From NCBI GenBank assembly GCA_017893485.1, contig JACEHZ010000375.1, forward strand, positions 930,001 through 994,000: 64,000 nt of DNA. Reading direction: 5' to 3'. Both the position numbers and the translations under genes were made by a program. This document shows positions 11,301 to 22,727 of the stretch, one piece after another (the first letter of the stretch is position 1; each line of letters opens with the position of its first letter). This DNA is from Hemerocallis citrina. Taxonomy: Eukaryota > Streptophyta > Magnoliopsida > Asparagales > Asphodelaceae. A model generated the notes under the pieces. It made no database searches. It was not told the origin of the DNA and was given only the letters and a program-made list of their open reading frames with translations.

Positions 11301-13581
11301 ATGGCTCCAGGGGTCAAGGTTTTCGGATCCCCGACATCAGCTGAGGTTGCAAGAGTACTTGCATGCCTCTTCGAGAAGGATGTCGATTTCGAACTCATCC
11401 GTGTCGATGCCTACAAGGGCCAGAATAAAAAGCCTAACTACCTAAAGATGCAGGTTTGCTATTAACAAAATTTATGTAGTAGATTTATGAGTATGTACAA
11501 TGCATCTGTCAAACATTGATATATAAATTGCATACAAAACCTTTTGAGCTATTGCAGAAGGTAGAAATTTTGTTCTATCTCATAAATGTACATTCGGGTT
11601 TTTTTCAGATGTCCTGCTACGCTCTCACCTTCGAAGATGAGAAGTTGACCCTGGTCGGTAAGTATGTGATTTATCATTTTAGAAAAATCTTGATGTCGAA
11701 ACTGTGTTATATCTTGATGTATAATAATGTATATAAACTAAATCCTTCAGGTCTGTAATTCAAAAAAGAAAATACCAAATGGTTATTTTTCTACTGATCC
11801 TTACGAAATATTTAAGAGGGTGTTTGTTTAAGACTATTTTGCTGCACTGACCCACTTTTTGAAAATATTTGGCGCTCTGACCTACTTTCAAAAACAATTA
11901 GCGAACTGACCCAGTTTTGGATACGTCAGCAACAAACATTCTTGGAAAAAACGGCATAGGTTATTTCGATGCCGTTTTTTCCAATAACGGCATCTGTTTT
12001 AAAAAAAAACCTTCATGCCGTTATTTGGAAGAACTTCATCAGTTACTTTTAGTCGAAGGAGCAAATAGTCTCAATTGTGAGTTGAGAGACAAGTGTGAAA
12101 ATAAAGTAAAGGATGCCGTTCTCCGAGAGAACGGCAATCTTTACACTGATGCCATTATTTTCAGTTACCTTTTTCCCCACAATTGCCTTTAATCAGTGGC
12201 CGTTCTCTCAGATGTTGTTATTTAAAATTATTGGCAAATGTGGGAAAAAAAAGTAACTGATGTCGTTATTCAAAAAAACGGCATCAGTATAAATCATACC
12301 GTTCTCTCAGAAAACGGCATCCTTTACTTTATTTCACACTTATCTCTCAGCTCACAATTCAAAATATTTGCTCCTTCGACTAAAAGTAACAGATGTCGTT
12401 ATTCCAAATAACGGCATGAAAGTTTTTTTTTAAAACCGATGCCATTATTGGGAAAAACGACATTGAAATAACCTATGTCGTTTTTCCCAAGAACGTTTGT
12501 TGCTGACGTGTCCAAAACTAGGTCAGTTCGCTAATTATTTTCGGAAGTGGGTCAGAGCGCCAAATATTTTCAAAAGGTGGATCAGTACGGCAAAATTTTC
12601 TTTGTTTAGCCATTAAGAAATCCAAAAAAGTGCACTGTTCACATGTTTGTTTAGCTGTATTCAGTTGGATTTCTACTGTAGCGTTGTAGCGCTATTGTGT
12701 AGCTTGCACCATTTGAAAGCCGGAAAAAAAACCAGAAGTCAATCGAAGTGCACTGTAGCGCTACTATTCATGATTTTTTAATTGTTTCTCTCATCTCTTT
12801 TTACATTGTCCAATAAAATAATTCCACACTACATTAATTTTTAATTTCTCTCTTTTTTTAATTCCTATACTGCATTAAAACTAAATCTAAACAAATTATT
12901 TTTTTAGAACTCATTTTCAAAAAAAAAATTCCTTACGGTATTCTTCATGGTTGGATATATTTTACAACCGACCAAACACTTCCTAAGAGGAATATTTCAG
13001 TAGTAGAAGATTAAGGCTTTATGACTGGCTAGTTTTTCTTGAGAACAGATTCAAGGCAGATATGTCGACATATTATAGAGAAGTATGCAAATAAAGGAAA
13101 CCAGGATCTACTAGGATCAGGAACAATGGAGAGGGCATCAATCGAGCAGTGGTTGCTCACCGAGCAACAAATGTTCGACCCACCAAGCTCTGCACTGGTG
13201 TTTAATCTGGCATTCATACCAGCATTTGCGCCAGCGTTTGCTCCACAAGTAATTTTGGAGGAGGACAAGGTCTTGGTAGAGGAGAACAAAAAGAAGCTGA
13301 AGGAGGTGCTTGATATCTACGAGCAGAGGCTGGAAGTGACCCCATACTTGGCTGGGAATAAGTTCACGCTCGCAGATCTCTCTCATCTCCCTAACACTGA
13401 AAGCCTCATGAAGATCGATGAGTGCAAGGAGATGTTCGAAAAGAAGGATAGGGTGATGGCATGGTGGAAAAGGATATCAACCAGGAAACAATGGATGAAG
13501 GTGGTGGAGATGCAAAAGGAAACTCTGCCAATTCAGAAGAAGATGATACCCCCACCACCACCACCACCACCGAGGGTCTAA
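11301..13581 (+). CDS. Phi-class glutathione S-transferase (GSTF), three exons
   Basis: Exons 11301-11453, 11609-11657 and 13049-13581 join in frame (735 nt, 244 aa) with GT-AG borders; the 153/49-nt first two exons match the plant GSTF pattern. GSTFs conjugate glutathione to electrophiles or carry flavonoids in the cytosol. Exon 1 starts MAPGVKVFGSPTSAEVARV; Ser13 aligns with the catalytic serine. Exon 3 has SRQICRHIIEKYANKGNQ and the C-terminal helical domain (LAGNKFTLADLSHLPN, WWKRIS, WMKVVEMQ). Exon 2 reads MSCYALTFEDEKLTLV where relatives have PFGQVPALVDGELTLV, so the cis-proline and glutathione-contact motif are lost. The C-terminus adds about 20 residues ending in eight prolines. The protein is therefore longer than the usual 210-220 aa. 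The frame is open, but activity is doubtful. Intron 2 (1391 bp) holds a foldback element. Confidence 0.9.
11831..12600. mobile_element. Foldback (long inverted repeat) element in GST intron 2
   Basis: Two arms of about 370 bp are inverted copies of each other around a centre near 12215. The left starts at TATTTTGCTGCACTGACC and the right ends with the matching complement. An 8-bp duplication TTTGTTTA flanks it (11823-11830, 12601-12608). There is no transposase. The arms carry smaller hairpins around AACGGCAT/ATGCCGTT. The 8-bp duplication fits a hAT or Mutator-type origin; the long arms resemble foldback MULEs. Confidence 0.85.
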
Positions 13582-14085
13582 TTATGTCCTTGCAAGCTTT
13601 TCATCTAACCAAGTGTTTGGGAGTGTTTGTGTCCTAGTGTTTGTGCTGTGTGAGTGATTGTTTAGCTTAATGTTTTGTTGAATATGGTGTGGTTGTTTGA
13701 AACATTGAATAAGGATGATCGGATTAATATATATGTCACCCAGTTCGATATGGTGAGAATTCTGACATCCGGATACACACGTGTGGAATATGTCTTCTAA
13801 CTTGTAAGCATAATTTTATCTATTATATTTGTCGAAATTCATGTTAATCTTTTTGAAAGCAATTAGCCAAAAATATAAGTGATAGTTTGCATTAATCACA
13901 ACAACTGTTTTGAAAGAAACTACGAGAAAGAATTTGACGGGTTACTCTAAAAGCCTATAACATCAACTTGAATCGTGGCAAATAAAAATGTCCAGAAATA
14001 ATTGGCTAGTGGACAATTTCATGATATTGATTTATCTATATTTCTCAATGTTTTCATAAGATTGATTATCATATTCTTCATGAAG
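13582..14085. other. GST 3' flank, no further gene seen
   Basis: AT-rich sequence after the GST stop codon. AATAAG at about 13707 is a plausible near-upstream polyadenylation element. No ORF or repeat of note was seen before the LTR starting at 14086. Confidence 0.5.
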
Positions 14086-16173
14086 TGTAACAGCCGCAAA
14101 ATATTCTTTTAAAAATATTTTGTCCACACGTGTTTTACACATATTTTCTTTGTGTACGTGTTAATCAGAAAATCTTTAAGGTACGTAGATACTTTCTTCT
14201 ATTTACAATGAATAAAAATGTGGTCTATGTTTTTTTATGAAACTAACTTCATTTGAATACATATTAAATTTGAGTAACATATAAAAAATTATGAAATAAA
14301 TTTCAAAAATCTTTGGTGTGCATTTTAGGTGCACAAACACATAGAAAGCATGTGCTTTACCCACACTCTTTCTTGGCCAGCCAATCTGCGTTGGAGGGGA
14401 AAAAAATTAATTTAAATGAGTTATATATTAGTGGGTGGTTAATTAAATTAGTGGGTAATTTATTAAAACCTCTCATTCACATTTCCTTTTATAATAACCC
14501 CCACCCTTTTGGCCATTAATGAGAAAAGACAAAAAAAATAAAAAATAAAAAATAAAAATAAAGAATTCATTGTTCACTGTTAGAGCTTGTTATTGATCCT
14601 TGGAACTCGATTTTTTGAAGGAGAGGAGATTGAAGTTTGTCTTTCTAGGAGTTCAATTTGCTAGGGAATACATAAAATGGTGGGTGTTTCCTTAGTCTCT
14701 AATAATTTTTTGTAGGAAGAATACTATGATTGGAAGTCATGTTATGTGCAAATTTAAATTTCTTTAAGGGGTGAATTAATTTTAGAACCAAGTGCATGTT
14801 AATTTAATCAAGTTATATGAGATTGTAGAAAAGAAAATTTGATTATCATGTTAGATTGGTAAAATTTAGTTAAATCATTATGTGATAATGTCATGTTGCT
14901 AGCAAAATTTTAAAGATGAATATACATATGATTTTGGTAAATTGTATGAGGTGCAATTGTAATTGATTGCTTGTAGTGATATGAATAAATTGTGTTGATA
15001 CATTATGTTAAATTTGGGAGATGTAATTGTAGATATTATGGATGTTAAATTTTTTCATTCTCTGTAATGTGATTAAAACTTAGAACCCAAATTGTACAAA
15101 TTTAGATAGGTATGCATCATGAATGTTAAAATAATGAAACTTGTTATAGAGGAGTAAAGCTTAATTCAGTTCCCGATAGGCTTTTGGGGTAGTGAGTGAG
15201 ATTTGGAACTCAGGTTATCGGATTTGATTTGGGGGCTCTATATAGTGCTCCCAAGTTGCGAGTTCGAGCCTTTGGGGCTCTGTTTTCTTTTAAAATTTTA
15301 TTCAGTATAAATATTAGTAGAGGAAACATTTAGGATTTCTGTTTTTGAATCTTACACCAACCAAGATTTGGACTTGTGGTTGTTGGGTGTGAGTTAGAGC
15401 GGAGTGCACGCGCTCGGGTTCGAAGCTGGGCAGGGGTTATTTGTTGTTTTATTTTTTTTTAAATCTATCTGCATGTATTTTACTTTGGGAAAATGTTTAA
15501 ATTAATGTAGTGTATTAATGGGATATTTTGATAGGATTATATATATTAATTCAAGATTTATTTTTTGCATAAAATACATTGTGAATTAGATTACTTTAAA
15601 ACGTAATTTTTGGAGCTATTTCACATTAAATTAGTTTGATTAAAAGAGTTAAATGGGATGGTTTAAATCTAGATTTATTCTAGAATTTTATATTTTTCGA
15701 TAATGATTTTTTTATTTCGAGCTTATTTACATTGTTTAGCTTGACGAATAATCAAAGAATAAAAGTGTGGGAAAGTAGATGTATTGACATTTAAAAAAAA
15801 ATTTTAATTACGTATTACTGAAATCTTTTGATAAAAAGTTATCTATTGTTTTGGAGATTGATGAACTAAAAGAGAATGAATAAAGAAATCAAATGATTCA
15901 TAATGAATAAGAAATTGTGTAAAAGATGTCAAGAATAACCTAGAAGATCTCTGAAATGAGATGTGTGGTTTTTAGGGGCTGAGCGAGACCCGTAGTGACA
16001 GGAAAATTATGATAAATAAAATTTTGAGAGAATGGCCAATATGGGCCTGAATTCTGGTGAGTGAGTTTATGTCCGGCAGGATAAGCTAGCTCTAGGCCAT
16101 GAAAACTATAATTAAATTATGGAAAGACACTAGAAAAGAAGATGTGATGAGACTTAGGCAAACGTAAGTGAGG
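14086..16173 (+). mobile_element. Truncated long LTR (plus strand), abutting the chromovirus 3' part
   Basis: Starts TGTAACAGCCGC with a CACACGTGTTTTACAC motif shared with the LTR start at 51498 (minus). It has a TATA-like TTTATAATAACC (about 14490) and a donor-like ATG|GTGGGT (14680). Two GTTCGA B-box-like units are at 15260-15270 and 15416-15426. The GGATAAGCTAGCTCTAGG block near 16080 also occurs near 36185. Its 3' end is missing: at about 16174 the sequence changes to chromovirus integrase/chromodomain code on the minus strand. No target duplication was found, so a rearrangement followed insertion. Confidence 0.7.
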
Positions 16174-16858
16174 CGTTTCTATACCTTGTTCTTCAAAAAC
16201 TTCTCCTGCCAATCCACAATAACAACTGGCGGGATATTACAAGACAAATTCGGCCTCACAGATAACTCGAGTAGTCAATCCCGTGGCTCTCATCATGGAT
16301 ATAGTTCCTCAGTTGCGAGACATGGAAGACGTCGTGCACTCCAGATAAAGCCGGAGGCAATGCAAGACGATAGGCCATCTTGCCAATTCGTTCCAAGATG
16401 TCAAATGGTCCAATGAACTTGGGGCTCAACTTGCCTCCATTACCGAAATGAATGACACCTCGCCACAGTGATACCTTAAAAAAAACATGGTCTCCCATCT
16501 CAAATTCCAAGGCTCTATGATGAACATCAGCCCATCGCTTCTGTCTATCTTGTACGGCCTGAAGATGCTTCCTGATATGGCTCACAGCATCCACCGTCTT
16601 GGGATTAACTCCGGGCCCAACAATTTCCTCTCGCCAATGTCATCCCTGCACACTGGCGACAGGAACTTACAACCATAGAGTGCATCGAAAGGAGCAGCTT
16701 TAGGACTGGCCTAAAGCTGTTGTTGTACGAGAACTCTACAAGATACAAGTGGTCCCCCCAAGAACCTCCAAATTGTAGCACACAGGATCTCAACATGTCA
16801 TATAGAGTCTGGATGGTCCTCTCTGACTGTCCATCTGCCTAAGGTGAAAAGTTGTACT
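16174..16858 (-). pseudogene. Chromovirus integrase C-terminal part (continues 26729-30603)
   Basis: From 16858 leftwards the code reads DGQSERTIQTLYDMLR (end of the integrase core, with the glutamate of the DDE triad), then LQFGGSWGDHLYLVEFSYNN. Next comes the C-terminal domain with FEMGDHVFFKVS, FIGPFDILERIG and DVFHVSQLRNYIHDESH, and finally a shifted frame with SVRPNLSC and WQEKFLKNK, where the linker towards a chromodomain starts. It is cut at about 16174 by the LTR fragment. It is the direct continuation of the integrase at 26729-27159, separated by the nested element at 16859-26728. Confidence 0.85.
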
Positions 16859-19800
16859 TGTAATACCCCGCAAAAATAGCATATGGCTATTTTGCATCGT
16901 AATCCGTGAGCAATTGAGAATTGCATGCGATTGTGTATTTTCTAATAACAATTGATTGTTATTGAGAAATATCAGATTTATTGTCAACTTTATTTTATAA
17001 TTTTGAAAGATTATTACGAGGCAGTTTTAATGTATTTTTGTATTGTTTATATTGTTAAAGTAGAGTTTTGGGGTTCATTTGAAATATAATTGGAACTTGG
17101 GGGCTTGTATGTAATATTCCCTTTCTATTATTTATTTATCTATCTATTTATTTATTTTATTTTATAAAGCCCACCTCACCCATCTCCTTCCTTCTCCATT
17201 TTCTTTTCTTTCTCCCGTCCCTTCCCAACCGACATAAAAGAAACCCATCGAAACCTCTTTCGGTCGCCACTTCCCCTGCTCAAATCCACTCCATTTCTCC
17301 ACCGTTTCCAAATTAAATTTGGGGGTAGACTAATAGAAGGGTTCTCTACATCGTGGCGGTGTCCGTTTTTCGAAAGGATTTCGAGAAGGTAACCCCTATT
17401 TTATTTTATTGTATAAAATTAAGTATTTTCAGTTTCTATTAAGTACAAATATGGTAGTAGGGAGATTAGGAGGGGTTGGGTGTTATAGATACGAGAAATT
17501 AGCAAATTGATAGAGGATTTGCAAGTTGTTAATAAATTAGGGTTTTGGGTTTGTAAAAGAGAACTATGTGTATGAATTAATTCTCGTATGGTAGTAGAAA
17601 TTGTGGTAAGACTATTAGAATAATTTTGGAGTCTTTTAGTAATTGTTCGAAAATATGAATCTCGTCGGAATTCGAGTGATTACGTACAAAGCACGTGTGC
17701 ACCCTAGGCATTCAATAGAATGCATGTGTGATATTGGAGTTAGTATTATTATTTTCCCGTAACTGTTTTGGATGTTTGAGCCTTAATTGCTTTGAATTCT
17801 GATGATAGGATTTATTAGCGGCTTTGGAGGTGCGGTGGCGCTTCGAGTCTTCGCGGGACAAATTGTGAGTATGATATCTTTTATTTTACGCACATGATGC
17901 GTTGTGAAAATTTTAAATTATGAATTGCTGTGTATTTCCGTTTTTGTATCGTAGTGTAGCATGGATGTTTTGAGTTAAGGATTGGTGTGGACACTCTTGT
18001 ATGTGTCCACAACTATAGGTTAAATTCCATAAATTATTGAGGTCGGTTGATGCCTCAGAATAAATTGTGGAGTGTGGCTAGTCTGAAAGGACAGAGCTAA
18101 AGCCGATTGCTTTTGGACCGATGTCCGAAAGGTCATAACCAATTGTACGTGTATGATCTTTCTATGAACCTTTGAGAATATATGAGGTTTTGTAGTATCA
18201 AGATGATTGGATTTGGGGAAATGGTTAGCTGGAAAGTTGTAGACCAGAGTCTTAGAGTTTCAGAATGGGTGGTGTCAAGCAAATCTGAGCTGTGTGTTGG
18301 AAGTTGTGGTTGTTGTAAGTTTGGTACCCTGTTGTTGAGATTGACTTCAAGATTAAGTTAGCTTGGGGACTTGAGCTCTTAAATATTTGAGAGAGTCGCC
18401 CACTAGGGGATTGTTGTGGATCTCCCTACCATTCTAGAAGTCTAATTGTGTTGATTTCCGATGAGCGTAGCTTGGGTCACAGCTACTGCTATTTCTTGAG
18501 TTATTTCATCGGACAATTGATGAGGAGCCCGCTGCATACCGCAGTGTGGTGATCATGAGCTATCGGGTTTTAATGATGGTTTAGCATTTCATTTGGAACT
18601 TGGATAAGTTCCTGGGCTTAATACTCATGGTAGACATGAGTGAGTTGGGATATAGCTCTGGTCGGATTGTGTTTGGTGTCTCGATGCCTGAGTCTGTCAA
18701 TGGTCAAGAATTGATGGTTATGTGTGTGCTTACCTTCCTTTGAACTGTATTGCATCCTTGGGGCGCCGTTGGACCACTCGCCGAGGGTCACGGGCCGGGA
18801 TTATTTTGGTCGCTGACCTATGAAGGTATGGGGAATTAATAAATGTGATTTCAGGATGGTTGTTACCTTGACAGACCAGTCAGGCTCGACTGTGTTGATC
18901 GCCACCGAGTGTGATTTGAATAACAACATATTTTTAATAAACTGCATTGATTAGGTTTTCTTTTATTGTTTCGCTCGAAGTCCGAATTGGTATTAGGGGT
19001 GATTTCCTATAATCCAACTCGTTCTGAGAGTTAGCACTAAGTGGTGATACTGGTTGTCTCTTCCCGTCATTAGGGATATGCACTGCGGTGCGTATCTTGC
19101 ACTGTTAATTCCTGAAGTACCATGGTAAGAACGGGATGCTGATATCCTGGCGGATTGGGGGTATTTTAGGACCTCCGAGGTCATCATGTTCTATGTTGGT
19201 GGACACAAACGGATCATAAAGAATCTTTGCGCAATGGATATACTGCGGTATATCTGTAAGTTCGTCACAGCTTTCGAGGACGGTTCGACGCAGTAATTAT
19301 TGGTGACTTCGGGGTAGCGCCCCGAATTATTTCTTTTATTTTCACCTCCTCAACCATGTCATACTATCAGGAACAGGAAGTAGAACAAATTAGAATGCAT
19401 TGCATAGTGAGGGTTCAAATCCCTGAACTGGAGAAACGGCTTGATCTGGGTCACATGTAGTATGGGATGCATGTGTATCCAGAATCTTGCTGACATTAGA
19501 TTAAGTGCATTTGTTCTATACTCTGTATTGTTGCATTAAACTCAGGTCATGGCATACACGAATACTAGGAAATTAGGATACACGTTATTTTCCATTCAAG
19601 CCAAATTGTGAGTGTGATAGTTGAACTGCATGATGAGTGTGAAAGTGATGTATTGCGAGACGTGATGATATATGTTGTAAGAATGAATGAATGTGATGTT
19701 ATGTGATATGAGATCGCGAAGGAATATACGTCGCGAGTATGTAATTGCAAATGAATGGAAAATAAGATGCAGTTTATGTGGAAATAGAGTGCGTGTAAAT

Positions 19801-20876
19801 GTAAATCTTTATGGAAAAATAAAGCTATAGAAATATTTGCATAAGGCGTAAAGTAATGGGCCTTAAGCGACTAATTTGGAAATGATTTTCCAAATTAAAG
19901 TTAAGTATGTTTGTGAGCAGGTGTGGATATGCATACAGGAAAGGGTGCAGTGAGTATTTGATGTGAATTTCCATTTATGATATTCACATGTTCAGGTTTA
20001 TCTTGGTATTCGTAAGTTCGTTCTGTTTTACGTATAAAGTTTAATTTAGTTGCTTATTAATAAATTATACTCACACCAGAAATGGCTAACCCCTTAGTGT
20101 TTGGAGGGTTAGGGGGTTTCTGGACTACCCTAGGCTCCTACTGTTACAGGTCCTCAGCGGTGCAGAGGTGAGGTGTAGATTCTGTGGAGTGGAGCTTCAT
20201 TCTACAATTTGTTACTTAAGGTTTAATTGTGTGAATAGTGAATTTTGTGCTTTAAATTGTATTTTTGATGTATAAGTACGTGGATGATGATGATGAGTAA
20301 TAGTGTGGAGTGGCATGATATGTTTCTGACCCGTACCCATCTTGTTGTGGAGTACCAGGCCTTGTGGTGTGGTTTATAAATTATTTTCTAAAAACCTTAC
20401 TACGTTTTCAAAGGGATTTATGGTTTTTAATTGATATTTGACATTCTATTATGAGTTTGGCCCCCAGAACATATACATATATATATTGCCTTTGTGTTTC
20501 TGCTCATTTTGGCCTGGGGAGCTCGTGATATAATTGCCTGTGATGTGAGCTACGGAATTTAGAGCAGAATTCCGTAAGCTTTTTGTGTTTCGGGGCAGAA
20601 ATTTCAGCGGAAATTCTGCCGAAATTTTCTTAGAAATATAATTATCTTAGTTTATGTTTAAAGTAATATAGAAATTGAAAGAATTGAATTTGGAGTCAAT
20701 ATAGGGGCGTTACAGCTTGATACGAATAAGTGATGTTCGTAACTATTGATGTATTAACTCTGATGGCAATAAAACTGTTTTAAATTTCCGTGCTATTTAC
20801 TGTGTTGAGATACATTTGAAGGTAAAGATTATGTTTGTGTCATGGATGTCCGATGACGGGGATCCGGGGCGTTACA
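16859..20876 (+). repeat. 5' LTR of the nested GAG-only element
   Basis: It holds a TATA box at 17162-17168, then a pyrimidine-rich leader start. Candidate leader exons end at AAG|GTAACC (17388/17389) and, after an acceptor at 17807-17808, at AATT|GTGAGT (17864/17865). The TG/CA ends and 98%-like partner at 22728-26728 define it. Confidence 0.92.
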
Positions 20877-20878
20877 GT

Positions 20879-20892
20879 TGGTATCAGTGCTG
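20879..20892 (+). promoter_or_regulatory. Primer-binding site of the nested element
   Basis: TGGTATCAGTGCTG two bases after the 5' LTR. It matches the initiator Met tRNA 3' end complement (TGGTATCAGAGC) with one change. Confidence 0.8.
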
Positions 20893-21010
20893 ACTTCAAA
20901 TTGCAGTCTAACACAGTAGGAAATTAAAATCTTAAAGTGCCAAGTTAGAGGTAGGATTGTGATCAGATAGTTCGAGCAATCGATATGTATCTGAGATTCC
21001 TCTCTAACCA

Positions 21011-21586
21011 ATGCTGAACTTGTTTGCATTTTGTAGAATTGTGTTTGAAGATATCTTCGTCAGTAATGTGTCAGTGGCAGCTGATGAGCCAATACCCATG
21101 AATGGAACAATGTCAGTGGAGGAAGAGATAATGGAAGTCCTACAACAGAACGAGAATGTAGGGGGCTCACTCCCACCATCATCAAGCCCAACCGTGGAGC
21201 AACAGATAAAATCTGACATATATCTGAGAATGAAAATGTTAAAGGAAAGTAAGGACAAGGAGGTTCGCCAGGTCGAGCAGCAGATTGCACACCTAAGGAA
21301 AGAGCAAATGCAACTTCAAGCCTATATGACACACTTACAGATTCATTGGTGTGAAATCCAGGAAGACACCCAGCCAAGAACTGCTAAGAAGATTACCAAA
21401 CCAGGGGGAACTAGAAAAAGAACCAAACGTTCTAAAAGAGAACGCTCCAAGAAGTCAAAATGCCCGACAATTATAGCCAAGAATTGTTACAACTGTGGGA
21501 AATTTGGACATATCAAGCCAAATTGCCCACAACTACAAGGAGGATGCTCATCAAGCAGGAAACAGAACGTCAGTAACAAAGATTAA
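21011..21586 (+). CDS. GAG-like zinc-knuckle protein of the nested element
   Basis: The open frame is 191 codons; a more likely start is the Met at 21098 (MNGTMSVEEE) because an acceptor-like TTTTGTAG ends at 21036. The predicted protein has an acidic start and a charged, probably coiled-coil centre (about residues 75-120, MKMLKESKDKEVRQVEQQ). A basic linker (KRTKRSKRERSKKSK) follows. It ends in one CX2CX4HX4C zinc knuckle (CYNCGKFGHIKPNC), the nucleic-acid-binding motif of retroelement nucleocapsids. No canonical capsid fold is recognised by eye and the protein is far shorter than a chromovirus gag. The frame is uninterrupted, consistent with recent activity. Its role is inferred to be RNA binding or packaging. 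Confidence 0.8.
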   Translation: MLNLFAFCRIVFEDIFVSNVSVAADEPIPMNGTMSVEEEIMEVLQQNENVGGSLPPSSSPTVEQQIKSDIYLRMKMLKESKDKEVRQVEQQIAHLRKEQMQLQAYMTHLQIHWCEIQEDTQPRTAKKITKPGGTRKRTKRSKRERSKKSKCPTIIAKNCYNCGKFGHIKPNCPQLQGGCSSSRKQNVSNKD

Positions 21587-22710
21587 GATCATGCGGACCA
21601 ATCATATTTTGAAATGTTTTGAAGGTTGAAGGAAGATGTAATCTACTTTGTACTATGAGTGTTCAACTCAGTTATGAATGATATGACATTTTGGAAGGCC
21701 TTTTCATTGTGCTACTTCTTGGATGAGTGACTTTTCTTCTAATTAAGGCTTAGTTTGGCAGATAGGATGGTCATAAATCATATGGTAGCGCTTTACTACT
21801 TATGATTATGATTTTCCCTATATCTGAACTAGTCTCAGTGTACTTCATTTTACTAATAAGCTTGGTGCAGTCGTGCTCAGTAGCGGCTAGTCTGTAACCA
21901 GACGTCAATGGAGGCAAACCTGCAACTGGATATCGAAGGCAAATCCGCAACCGAATGTCCAGAAGGCAAATCTGCAACCAGATGACGAAAAAGCCAATTC
22001 GTAACCTGATGTGCAGGTAACAAGTCTGCAGTCAAATGAAAAGTGAGGGCGAATGGTGCCACAAAAGTTGAAAAAGAACAATAATGCCACACCGACAAGC
22101 TCAATATCGAGGCTAGAATTCGCGTCATACCAAGGAAGGCCCTGGTAGAAATTAGCGTAAACTAGATACCATCACCGGGAACTAATCAAGACTGAGCTCG
22201 AGGAAGGATCTGTCAACGATCAACCCAATCATTCTCAGAAGCGGCAGGGTTCTCCAAGATCAACTTATGATTAAACAGCCACCAGGAGCACGCCAAGGAG
22301 GAAACCTCGCTCAGACAGAGGGCAATCGTGTTAACGTTTCAGTCAGGTCACCAAAAGGAGCTGCTCATGGGCTGAAGCGGCAATGTGTGACTTCGTCCTT
22401 TCTAAGGAGGGAGTGGTCACCAACCAACAGGAGTCGTAATCAAGGAGTAAACCAACATCGCTCGTAGACAAAGAATAGAGCAAGGTAATGCAGCCATTGT
22501 CTACTCCAGAGCAGGAGCAGAAGAATGTCAACATCAAATTCATGATGGGTCTGTCCAGAAGGCTGAATGACAACAGTTCAACCAGGTAGAAGAGCAGTTT
22601 TTCGAGAATATCACTCGAGCAACTGGAGATGGCTCAAGAAATGTCTCGTGAACCATTGATGTTTGTATTTTGTTTTCCTCTCCACTAGCAGCGTTCTGAG
22701 GACAGAACGA
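21587..22710 (+). other. Non-coding part of the nested element's internal domain
   Basis: No conserved domain is seen. A tandem repeat of about 30 bp (core GGCAAATCYGCAACC) occupies 21882-22040, and an 18-bp copy of the polypurine tract lies at 22400-22417. Confidence 0.6.
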
Positions 22711-22727
22711 TTCTAAGGAGGGAGTGG
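22711..22727 (+). promoter_or_regulatory. Polypurine tract of the nested element
   Basis: TTCTAAGGAGGGAGTGG immediately before the 3' LTR start at 22728, the expected primer for plus-strand DNA synthesis. Confidence 0.8.

Noticed and set aside
16231..16246. LTR-like end GGCGGGATATTACA
   Set aside because: At first read as an LTR terminus, but the minus-strand integrase C-terminus (SVRPNLSC, WQEKFLKNK) runs through it, so the element border is near 16174.
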